From an uncultured Burkholderiales bacterium (GTDB lineage: Bacteria > Pseudomonadota > Gammaproteobacteria > Burkholderiales > Burkholderiaceae_C), in contig CAIQIL010000687.1 in the NCBI GenBank assembly GCA_903871865.1, forward strand, positions 1 through 13,247: DNA of 13,247 nucleotides. Direction: 5' to 3'. Positions 7,596-13,247 of the stretch are shown piece by piece (the first letter of the stretch is position 1; each line of letters opens with the position of its first letter). The notes under the pieces were generated by a model. It made no database searches. It was given only the letters and a program-made list of their open reading frames with translations, and was not told the origin of the DNA. Made by a program: the position numbers and the translations under genes.

Positions 7596-8267
7596 TCAGT
7601 CCTGACGGCGGCGGCGCAGGCCCACTGCCATCAGGCCCAAGCCGAGTGCGCCCATGCTGATCGGGTTGAGTTCGGGCACGGTGGTCGTGGCAGGGGATGC
7701 ATTGAAGGCCACTTCGCCAATGCCGCATGCGATCAGGATGTTGCTGGCGGGCTGGGTTTGCGGGCAGGCGCTCATCTCCAGCTTCACGTAGCGCAGTGCG
7801 ACGGACTGCCAACTGTAGATGTCGGCCTTGTAGGCGACTTCGAAGGTGTTGTCGGTGGGGCGCAGGTTGCTCAGCAGGCTGAACCAGTTCGTGCCGTCGG
7901 TCGAGCCCAGCAGGTTGAGCTTGCCCACGCCGGTGCCATCCTCGTTCCAGAAGGCCATGCCCTGGATGTTCTGCACCTTGCCAAGGTCGTAGGACACGAC
8001 CGAAGACGTTGTTCCTTCGTTGGAGAACCACTCCTGGCCTTTGTATTCGAAGTCGTGGAGCGCGGTGAAGGCGTAGCTGTCAAAGTCCGTCACACCGCTG
8101 ACGTAGTCGTTGAACAGGCCGAACAAGTTGTAGGTGTCGGCGATGTCGCCGATGCCAGGGCCGCCGGACAAGACGGTGGCGTCCACCGCGCTGACGATGG
8201 TGCCGGCTTGTGCGGTCGAGAACAGGGCCACCGACAGTGCGGCAACGATGGAATTTTTCGTGAACAT
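7596..8267 (-). CDS. Secreted discoidin-like protein with variant PEP-CTERM tail
   Basis: A 223-residue exported protein. Residues 1-21 form a Sec signal peptide ending AQA before G22. The mature part looks like an F5/8 type C (discoidin, galactose-binding) fold: SSVVSYDLGKVQNIQGMAFWN, then LNLLGSTDGTNWFSLL, then VALRYVKLEMSAC, with Cys168 and Cys181 near the end. Residues 197-223 form a three-part sorting tail: VPELNP, a hydrophobic stretch (about 203-217) and the basic end RRRRQD. This is the architecture of PEP-CTERM proteins, which exosortases process at the inner membrane during export in exopolysaccharide-producing bacteria. The canonical second Pro of the P-E-P motif is Leu. The ATG at 8267 has AGGGA a few bases upstream. 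It has its own candidate promoter and terminator, so it is probably monocistronic. Its likely role is glycan binding in the matrix; the ligand is unknown. Confidence 0.82.
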   Translation of the reverse strand: MFTKNSIVAALSVALFSTAQAGTIVSAVDATVLSGGPGIGDIADTYNLFGLFNDYVSGVTDFDSYAFTALHDFEYKGQEWFSNEGTTSSVVSYDLGKVQNIQGMAFWNEDGTGVGKLNLLGSTDGTNWFSLLSNLRPTDNTFEVAYKADIYSWQSVALRYVKLEMSACPQTQPASNILIACGIGEVAFNASPATTTVPELNPISMGALGLGLMAVGLRRRRQD

Positions 8268-8300
8268 GGTCTTCCCTTTGTGGCAGGAGAGGCAATGACC

Positions 8301-8320
8301 GAGCCTCAGCGAGGAGGCTC
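8301..8320 (-). other. Leader hairpin of the PEP-CTERM-like gene
   Basis: GAGCCTC and GAGGCTC form a perfect 7-bp inverted repeat around a 6-base loop, between the candidate promoter and the ribosome site of the secreted-protein gene. No T-run follows, so it is not a terminator. It could be an mRNA-stabilising stem or an operator. Confidence 0.4.
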
Positions 8321-8335
8321 CTTGGGATGCGTCAG

Positions 8336-8364
8336 AGGATAGAGTGTGTGAAAAATGCACGCAA
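8336..8364 (-). promoter_or_regulatory. Candidate sigma-70 promoter of the PEP-CTERM-like gene
   Basis: On the minus strand TTGCGT (8359-8364) and TATCCT (8336-8341) are separated by exactly 17 bases. Transcription would begin about 60 nt before the ATG at 8267, giving a leader with a hairpin and an AGGGA ribosome site. Confidence 0.5.
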
Positions 8365-8511
8365 TCCCTTGATCGCAGTGTATCGCGGCTCGTGGTGCTG
8401 GCCGTCGCCAAGCTGTCGGCAGAAGGCCCGTGATCGGTGGGCGAGCGCGGGTTCGGCCTGCGGGTGCCGGCAGTGCGGGGTGCGATCTGGGATCGTCGCA
8501 TCTTTGTGGCC

Positions 8512-8517
8512 TAATAC
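8512..8517 (+). promoter_or_regulatory. Possible -10 box of the small basic protein gene
   Basis: TAATAC is a fair -10 match and would give a leader of roughly 27 nt before the ATG at 8551. The -35 region at 17 to 18 bases upstream is poor. The surrounding 283-bp divergent spacer (8268-8550) holds this site, the minus-strand promoter and the leader hairpin, and nothing else that I can recognise. Confidence 0.3.
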
Positions 8518-8550
8518 CGGGTTTGATCATTCCATCCACTGGAGCCAGCC

Positions 8551-8718
8551 ATGGGCAACAAAATCATCACCGAAGCCGACCGTCATGCCACCCCCCGTCC
8601 CGTTGCGCCCGCTGGCGTGACCCTGGTGCGCGGCAATGGCCAAAAGCGCAGCCTGGAGCGTGGTTCGCACACCCGCAGCAAGAAGAACCCCGGCAAGCGT
8701 TGCCACAAGGGTGGCTGA
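8551..8718 (+). CDS. Small basic protein of unknown function (55 residues)
   Basis: The frame runs from ATG with GGAG six bases upstream to TGA and encodes 55 residues. The N-terminal part is mixed (MGNKIITEADRHATPRPVAP). The C-terminal half is strongly basic, reading SLERGSHTRSKKNPGKRCHKGG at its end, with a single Cys. There is no signal peptide or membrane segment. The density of Arg, Lys and Gly suggests nucleic-acid or ribosome contact, but that is inference from composition. The good ribosome site, the balanced codon use, and an open spacer before the gene and a roughly 95-bp spacer after it favour a real gene. I have a vague impression of similar small basic proteins in Burkholderiales but cannot name a family. 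Confidence 0.7.
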   Translation: MGNKIITEADRHATPRPVAPAGVTLVRGNGQKRSLERGSHTRSKKNPGKRCHKGG

Positions 8719-8814
8719 TGGCTGGCTGAGCCGGCCCGGCTTTTGTTCGGGCTGGCAGGCCTTGCGATGCGGCTGAGCCCAGCGCCTGTTGCGTCGCAGA
8801 ATGACCTTGTCGAT

Positions 8815-10536
8815 ATGTTGAGAATCACCGAGCTGCGCTTGCCCTTGGACCATGCCGAGGGTGCGGTGCGCGCGGCGATCGCGTCCCGCCTGGGTCTGCA
8901 AGACGCCGACCTGCAGGCGTTCACCGTGTTCAAGCGCAGCTACGATGCGCGCAAGAAAACGGCCATCGTCTTGATCTACACCGTCGATTGCGAACTGGCC
9001 TGCGAGGCCCTGCAAGCCGCCGTGCTGCAGCGTTTCGCCACCGACCCCCATGTGCGCCCCACACCCGACACGGGTTATCACTTCGTGGGGCATGTGCCTG
9101 CCGATTTCCATGTAGAAGGGCGTCTGCGTCCGCTGGTGGTGGGTTTTGGCCCCTGCGGCATCTTCGCGGCGCTGATCCTGGCCCAGATGGGCTTGCGCCC
9201 GATCGTGCTGGAGCGCGGCAAGGAGGTGCGCCAGCGCACCAAGGACACCTGGGGCCTGTGGCGCCAAGGCGTGCTCAACCCCGAGTCGAATGTGCAGTTT
9301 GGCGAAGGCGGTGCGGGGACGTTCTCGGACGGCAAGCTCTGGAGTCAGATCTCCGACCCGCGCCACCTGACGCGCAAGGTGTTGACCGAGTTCGTCAAGG
9401 CCGGGGCGCCAGAGGAAATCCTCTTCGTTGCCAAACCCCACATCGGCACCTTCCGCCTGGTCAGCATGGTCGAGAAGATGCGTGCCGACATCGAGGCGCT
9501 GGGTGGGGAGGTCCGCTTCGAGCAGCACGTCAGCGATGTGCTGATCGACGGGCCGGAGGGCGCGCGCCACATCCGCGGCGTCACGCTGGCGTCGGGCGAG
9601 CAGATCCGCGCGGACCACGTCGTGTTGGCCCTGGGCCACAGCGCCCGCGACACCTTCGCCGTGCTGTACGAGCGCGGTGTGTTCATGGAGGCCAAGCCCT
9701 TCTCGATCGGCTACCGCATCGAGCATCCGCAAGGTGTGATCGACCGGGCGCGTTTCGGTCCCAATGCAGGCAACCCCATCCTGGGTGCGGCGGACTACAA
9801 ACTGGTGCACCACGCCAGCAATGGCCGCGCGGTGTACAGCTTTTGCATGTGCCCGGGCGGCACGGTGGTGGCGGCGACCTCGGAGCCGATGCGCGTGGTG
9901 ACCAATGGCATGAGCCAGTACTCGCGCAACGAGCGCAACGCCAACGCGGGCATCGTCGTGGGCATCACACCGCAAGACTATCGCCAGGATGGCCAGGCGG
10001 ATGGCCCCGTGAGCCCGTTGGATGGCATGGCCTTCCAGCGTTTTTGGGAATCCCGCGCTTACGAGTTGGGCGAGGGCGGCTACATGGCGCCGGGCTCGTT
10101 GGTGGGCGATTTCATCAAGCGCCAGCGCAGCAGTGCGCTGGGTGGCGTCGAGCCTTCTTACAAGCCTGGGGTGCACCTGACCGACCTGGCCCAGAAGGGC
10201 CGAGGCAGCCTGCCCGAGTACTGCCTGGACGCCATCCGCGAGGCTTTGCCCGCTTTCGAGCGCCAGATCAAGGGCTTCTCGATGCCCGATGCGGTGCTGA
10301 CGGGCGTGGAGACGCGCACCTCTTCGCCGCTGCGCATCACCCGTGGCCGCGATTTCCAGAGCCTCAACGTCCAGGGTCTGTACCCGGCCGGTGAAGGTGC
10401 GGGCTACGCCGGCGGCATCATGTCGGCGGGCGTGGATGGCATCGAGGTGGCCGAGGCGCTGGGTGCGGCCATGCTGGGTGTGCCGCCTGTGACCGCGGCG
10501 CGCTCGCCCAAAGTGGCCTCATCGGCCCAAGGGTGA
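8815..10536 (+). CDS. FAD-dependent oxidoreductase, COG2509 type
   Basis: A 573-residue soluble flavoprotein of the uncharacterised FAD-dependent dehydrogenase group (COG2509). An N-terminal domain of about 100 residues (LRITELRLPLDH, then FTVFKRSYDARKK) precedes the Rossmann FAD site VVGFGPCGIF with G110, G112 and G115, and the ribose-binding acid E133 in VLERG. Conserved family stretches follow, including NPESNVQFGEGGAGTFSDGK and SKPHIGTFRL-like AKPHIGTFRLV. A C-terminal flavin segment reads LYPAGEGAGYAGGIMSAGVDG. Its substrate is not known. Longer starts exist (ATG 8767, TTG 8743), but family similarity begins at MLRITEL, so I chose the ATG at 8815 although its ribosome site is weak. The TfoX-like gene starts 6 bases after its stop, so the two are probably one operon. 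Confidence 0.88.
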   Translation: MLRITELRLPLDHAEGAVRAAIASRLGLQDADLQAFTVFKRSYDARKKTAIVLIYTVDCELACEALQAAVLQRFATDPHVRPTPDTGYHFVGHVPADFHVEGRLRPLVVGFGPCGIFAALILAQMGLRPIVLERGKEVRQRTKDTWGLWRQGVLNPESNVQFGEGGAGTFSDGKLWSQISDPRHLTRKVLTEFVKAGAPEEILFVAKPHIGTFRLVSMVEKMRADIEALGGEVRFEQHVSDVLIDGPEGARHIRGVTLASGEQIRADHVVLALGHSARDTFAVLYERGVFMEAKPFSIGYRIEHPQGVIDRARFGPNAGNPILGAADYKLVHHASNGRAVYSFCMCPGGTVVAATSEPMRVVTNGMSQYSRNERNANAGIVVGITPQDYRQDGQADGPVSPLDGMAFQRFWESRAYELGEGGYMAPGSLVGDFIKRQRSSALGGVEPSYKPGVHLTDLAQKGRGSLPEYCLDAIREALPAFERQIKGFSMPDAVLTGVETRTSSPLRITRGRDFQSLNVQGLYPAGEGAGYAGGIMSAGVDGIEVAEALGAAMLGVPPVTAARSPKVASSAQG

Positions 10537-10542
10537 ATTTGC

Positions 10543-11247
10543 ATGGCAGCGAACACGTCTTTGGCAAGACGCGCGTTCGCCGAGCATGTGGTGGACCTGT
10601 TGCGCGGGCTGGGGCCTGTGCAGGCCCGCGCCATGTTCGGTGGCCATGGCTTGTACCTCGATGGCCTGATGTTCGCCTTGCTGGCCGACGCGCGTTTCTT
10701 CGTCAAGGTGGACGCAGAGACGCTGCCTGTGTTCGAGGCCGAGCGGTGTCCGCCCTTTGTGTTCGAGGCGAAGGGGCGGCGCGTGGCTTTGACCTACCAC
10801 GAGGCGCCTCCCGAAGCCCTGGACCAGCCGGATGTGGCGGTGCGCTGGGCGCGTTTGGGTGTGGCGGCAGCACAGCGCGCGGCTGCGCTCAAAGCACGCC
10901 AGGCGATCAAGGTGCGCCAAGATCGCCCGCCGTCCAAGCGCAAGCCAACGCCGACCGAGCGCGGTGAGGCCTCACTTGCCGCGCCAGCGCTGGCGGGCTT
11001 GCCGAACCTGGGCCCCCGCAGCGCGGCCATGTTGGGCCAGGCTGGCATCTGCACCTTGGCGCAGTTGCAGGCGCTGGGGGCGGTTCAGGCTTTCGTGCGC
11101 ACCAAGGCGCAATGTCCATCGGTCTCGCTGAACCTGTTGTGGGCGCTGGAGGGCGCGCTCAGTGGCCGGCAGTGGCGGCAGGTGGCCGAGCAGGACAGGC
11201 TCAGCCTGTTGATGGCACTCGAAGACGCACACAAGCAGCGGCGTTGA
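10543..11247 (+). CDS. TfoX/Sxy-like protein with both domains
   Basis: A 234-residue protein with the two domains of the TfoX/Sxy family. The TfoX N-terminal domain (about 1-105) contains VQARAMFGGHGLYLDGLMFALLAD with FFVKVD and the aromatic PFVFEAKGRRVALTYHEAP. A basic linker (about 110-145, with KRKPTPTER) leads to the TfoX C-terminal helix-hairpin-helix-like domain (LAGLPNLGPRSAAMLGQAGI, TLAQLQALGAVQAF). In gammaproteobacteria Sxy co-activates CRP at competence promoters; in betaproteobacteria the role is not established. AGGGTGA upstream of the ATG serves as ribosome site and overlaps the flavoprotein stop. It converges on mfd with a 49-bp gap that holds no clear terminator. Confidence 0.88.
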   Translation: MAANTSLARRAFAEHVVDLLRGLGPVQARAMFGGHGLYLDGLMFALLADARFFVKVDAETLPVFEAERCPPFVFEAKGRRVALTYHEAPPEALDQPDVAVRWARLGVAAAQRAAALKARQAIKVRQDRPPSKRKPTPTERGEASLAAPALAGLPNLGPRSAAMLGQAGICTLAQLQALGAVQAFVRTKAQCPSVSLNLLWALEGALSGRQWRQVAEQDRLSLLMALEDAHKQRR

Positions 11248-11296
11248 GCCCCGGCCCGTCGGCCTGGACCGAACGAGCGCAACCGGGCAGGGCCTC

Positions 11297-13247
11297 TCAG
11301 GCGCTCAGCGGTTGCCCCAGGGCCTTGAGCAGGTCGCGCAGGTACTGGGCTCGGTCCTTCGGGTCGGACAGGGCCTTCTCGATGCGCAGCTTGTCGTTGC
11401 CGGCCAGCTTGATGTGCTTGTTCTTCTGCACCAGCTCGATGATGCGCAGGGGGTCGATCGGCGGGTTGGGGCGGAAGGTCACGTTGATGATGCCGGGGGC
11501 TGCATCGATCTTCAGGACGCCATAGGGCTTGGCCAGCACGCGCAGCTTGTGGGTGTCGAACAGGGCCTGGGCCTGAGGGGGCAGCTTGCCAAAGCGGTCG
11601 ACCAGCTCTTCCAGCATCGTTTCGATCTTGTCGAGCGAATCGGCGGTGGCCAGGCGCTTGTACAGGCTCAGGCGCACGTGCACATCGCCGCAGTAGGCGT
11701 CGGGCAGCAGGGCGGGGGCGTGCAGGTTGATGTCGGTGTTGGCGCCGAACATGCCCAGCGGTGAGAGCAGGTCGGGCTCCTTGCCGGCCTTCAACGAGCG
11801 CACGGCCTCGGCCAGCATCTCGTTGTAGAGCTGGAAGCCCACCTCCATCATGTTGCCGCTCTGGTTGTCGCCCAGCACCTCGCCGGCGCCGCGGATTTCC
11901 AGGTCGTGCATGGCCAGGTAAAAGCCGCTGCCCAGTTCTTCCATGTTCTGGATGGCGTCCAGGCGTTGCGCAGCCTGCTTGGTGAGGCCTTCGACGTCGG
12001 GCACGAGCAGGTAGGCGTAGGCCTGGTGGTGCGAGCGGCCCACGCGGCCACGCAGCTGGTGCAACTGGGCCAGGCCGAACTTGTCGGCGCGGCTGATGAC
12101 GATGGTGTTGGCCGAGGGCACGTCGATGCCGGTCTCGATGATGGTCGAGCACAGCAGCACGTTGTGGCGCTGGGCCACGAAGTCGCGCATGACGCGTTCT
12201 AGTTCGCGCTCGGGCATCTGGCCGTGGGCCACGGCGATGCGGGCCTCGGGCAGCAGCTCCTGGAGCTTGTCGCGCCGGTTCTCGATCGTCTCGACCTCGT
12301 TGTGCAGGAAGTAGATCTGGCCGCCGCGCTTGAGCTCGCGCAGCACGGCCTCGCGGATGATGCTGCTGTTTTCGGAGCGCACGAAGGTCTTGATGGCCAG
12401 GCGGCGCTGCGGCGCGGTGGCGATGACCGACAGGTCGCGCAGGCCTTCCATGGCCATGCCCAGGGTGCGGGGGATGGGCGTGGCGGTCAGCGTGAGCACG
12501 TCGATGTCGGCGCGCATGGCCTTGATGGCCTCTTTGTGGCGCACACCGAAACGGTGCTCCTCGTCGATGATGAGCAGGCCTAAGCGCTTGAACTTGACCG
12601 ATTCGCTGAGCAGCTTGTGCGTGCCCACGACGATGTCGATGGTGCCGTCTTCCAGGCCCTGCATGGCGCCCTTGATTTCCTTCGCTGAGCGGAAGCGCGA
12701 CATCTCGGCCACCTTCACGGGCCACTGCGCAAAGCGGTCGGAGATGTTGTTGTAGTGCTGTTCGGCCAGCAGCGTGGTGGGCGCCAGCAGGGCGACTTGC
12801 TTGCCGCTGGTCACGGCCACGAACATGGCGCGCAGGGCCACTTCGGTTTTGCCGAAACCCACATCGCCGCAGACCAGGCGGTCCATCGGGCGGGGGCTGA
12901 TCATGTCCTGGACGACGGCGTGGATGGCCGCACGCTGGTCGGGCGTTTCCTCGAAGCCGAAGCTGGTGGCGAAGGCCTCGTAGTCTTGCGCGCTGAAGCG
13001 GAAGGCGTGGCCCTCGCGGGCAGCGCGGCGGGCGTAGAGGTTGAGCAACTCGGCGGCGGTGTCTCGCACCTGCTCGGCGGCTTTGCGCTTGGCCTTGTCC
13101 CACTGCGGCGAGCCCAGGCGGTGCAGCGGGGCTTCGTCGGCGCTCACCCCCGTGTAGCGGCTGATGAGGTGCAACTGCGACACGGGCACGTACAGCGTGG
13201 CCTTGTCGGCGTATTCCAGGTGCAGGAACTCGGAGGGGCCGTCGCCC
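11297..13247 (-). CDS. mfd: Transcription-repair coupling factor Mfd, C-terminal part (5' partial)
   Basis: The visible 649 residues are the C-terminal half of Mfd, the translocase that removes RNA polymerase stalled at DNA lesions and recruits UvrA; the N-terminal UvrB-like part lies beyond the right edge. In order they show the end of the RNA-polymerase-interacting domain (EFLHLEYADKATLYVPVSQLHLI), then RecG-like helicase motor domains. The motor has Walker A GDVGFGKTE, motif Ia LLAPTTLLAEQH, the DEEH box in LLIIDEEHRFGVRH, TATPIPRTL, and later STIIETGIDVPSANT and QLRGRVGRS. The C-terminal TRCF domain ends GQPLSA. All helicase motifs visible are intact, with no frameshift. The frame stays open to base 13246, so the gene is only cut by the window. 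It faces the TfoX-like gene tail to tail. Confidence 0.97.
   Translation of the reverse strand, partial: GDGPSEFLHLEYADKATLYVPVSQLHLISRYTGVSADEAPLHRLGSPQWDKAKRKAAEQVRDTAAELLNLYARRAAREGHAFRFSAQDYEAFATSFGFEETPDQRAAIHAVVQDMISPRPMDRLVCGDVGFGKTEVALRAMFVAVTSGKQVALLAPTTLLAEQHYNNISDRFAQWPVKVAEMSRFRSAKEIKGAMQGLEDGTIDIVVGTHKLLSESVKFKRLGLLIIDEEHRFGVRHKEAIKAMRADIDVLTLTATPIPRTLGMAMEGLRDLSVIATAPQRRLAIKTFVRSENSSIIREAVLRELKRGGQIYFLHNEVETIENRRDKLQELLPEARIAVAHGQMPERELERVMRDFVAQRHNVLLCSTIIETGIDVPSANTIVISRADKFGLAQLHQLRGRVGRSHHQAYAYLLVPDVEGLTKQAAQRLDAIQNMEELGSGFYLAMHDLEIRGAGEVLGDNQSGNMMEVGFQLYNEMLAEAVRSLKAGKEPDLLSPLGMFGANTDINLHAPALLPDAYCGDVHVRLSLYKRLATADSLDKIETMLEELVDRFGKLPPQAQALFDTHKLRVLAKPYGVLKIDAAPGIINVTFRPNPPIDPLRIIELVQKNKHIKLAGNDKLRIEKALSDPKDRAQYLRDLLKALGQPLSA

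Noticed and set aside
8527..10176. Long minus-strand open frame of 549 codons opposite the flavoprotein gene
   Set aside because: High GC keeps the opposite frame open. The composition (His, Ala, Arg, Gln rich) is typical of an antisense shadow, and the plus strand holds a clear flavoprotein.
11248..11296. Bidirectional terminator between the TfoX-like gene and mfd
   Set aside because: Only short GC-rich self-complementary pieces are present and there is no T-run on either strand.
11085..13103. Minus-strand open frame of 672 codons in another frame over mfd
   Set aside because: It is Arg/Pro/His-rich low-complexity sequence, while the true Mfd frame shows all helicase motifs.

Overview
The window is high-GC bacterial DNA of betaproteobacterial type. 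It most resembles Burkholderiales of the Leptothrix/Aquabacterium/Rubrivivax kind. The short phosphoserine phosphatase, the COG2509-type flavoprotein, the two-domain TfoX and an exopolysaccharide block beside a protein with a PEP-CTERM-like tail all fit that group. The assignment comes from family recognition by eye, not from a search.

Left part (about 1-6183): a cell-surface polysaccharide block. A GT4-like glycosyltransferase on the plus strand (113-1228) converges, 5 bp apart, on a minus-strand pair. That pair is an oligosaccharide flippase (2514-4079) followed by a second GT4-like glycosyltransferase (1234-2517), joined by an ATGA stop/start overlap. Upstream on the minus strand is a lipoprotein with a threonine-rich stalk and a right-handed parallel beta-helix (4180-6183). 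A clean intrinsic terminator with a UUCG loop separates it from the flippase. A consistent reading is that the glycosyltransferases build a lipid-linked repeat unit, the flippase exports it, and the beta-helix lipoprotein acts on or binds the polysaccharide at the outer membrane.

Middle (6184-8550): a 572-bp gene-free stretch carries a plus-strand terminator-like hairpin with no plus-strand gene before it. Next on the minus strand come serB (6756-7466) and a small secreted discoidin-like protein (7596-8267). The secreted protein ends in a variant PEP-CTERM tail, V-P-E-L-N-P in place of V-P-E-P. Its terminator lies directly against the start of serB and may contain the serB promoter.

Right part (8551-13247): mostly housekeeping genes. 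A 55-residue basic protein (8551-8718), a COG2509-type FAD-dependent oxidoreductase (8815-10536) and a TfoX/Sxy-like protein (10543-11247) lie on the plus strand. The C-terminal 649 residues of the transcription-repair coupling factor Mfd lie on the minus strand and run off the right edge.

I see no CRISPR array, insertion sequence, tRNA or rRNA gene, phage gene or recognisable defence system. The points most worth a second look are the variant sorting tail, the orphan plus-strand terminator, the stalked beta-helix lipoprotein and the small basic protein. None is strong evidence for a wholly new system.
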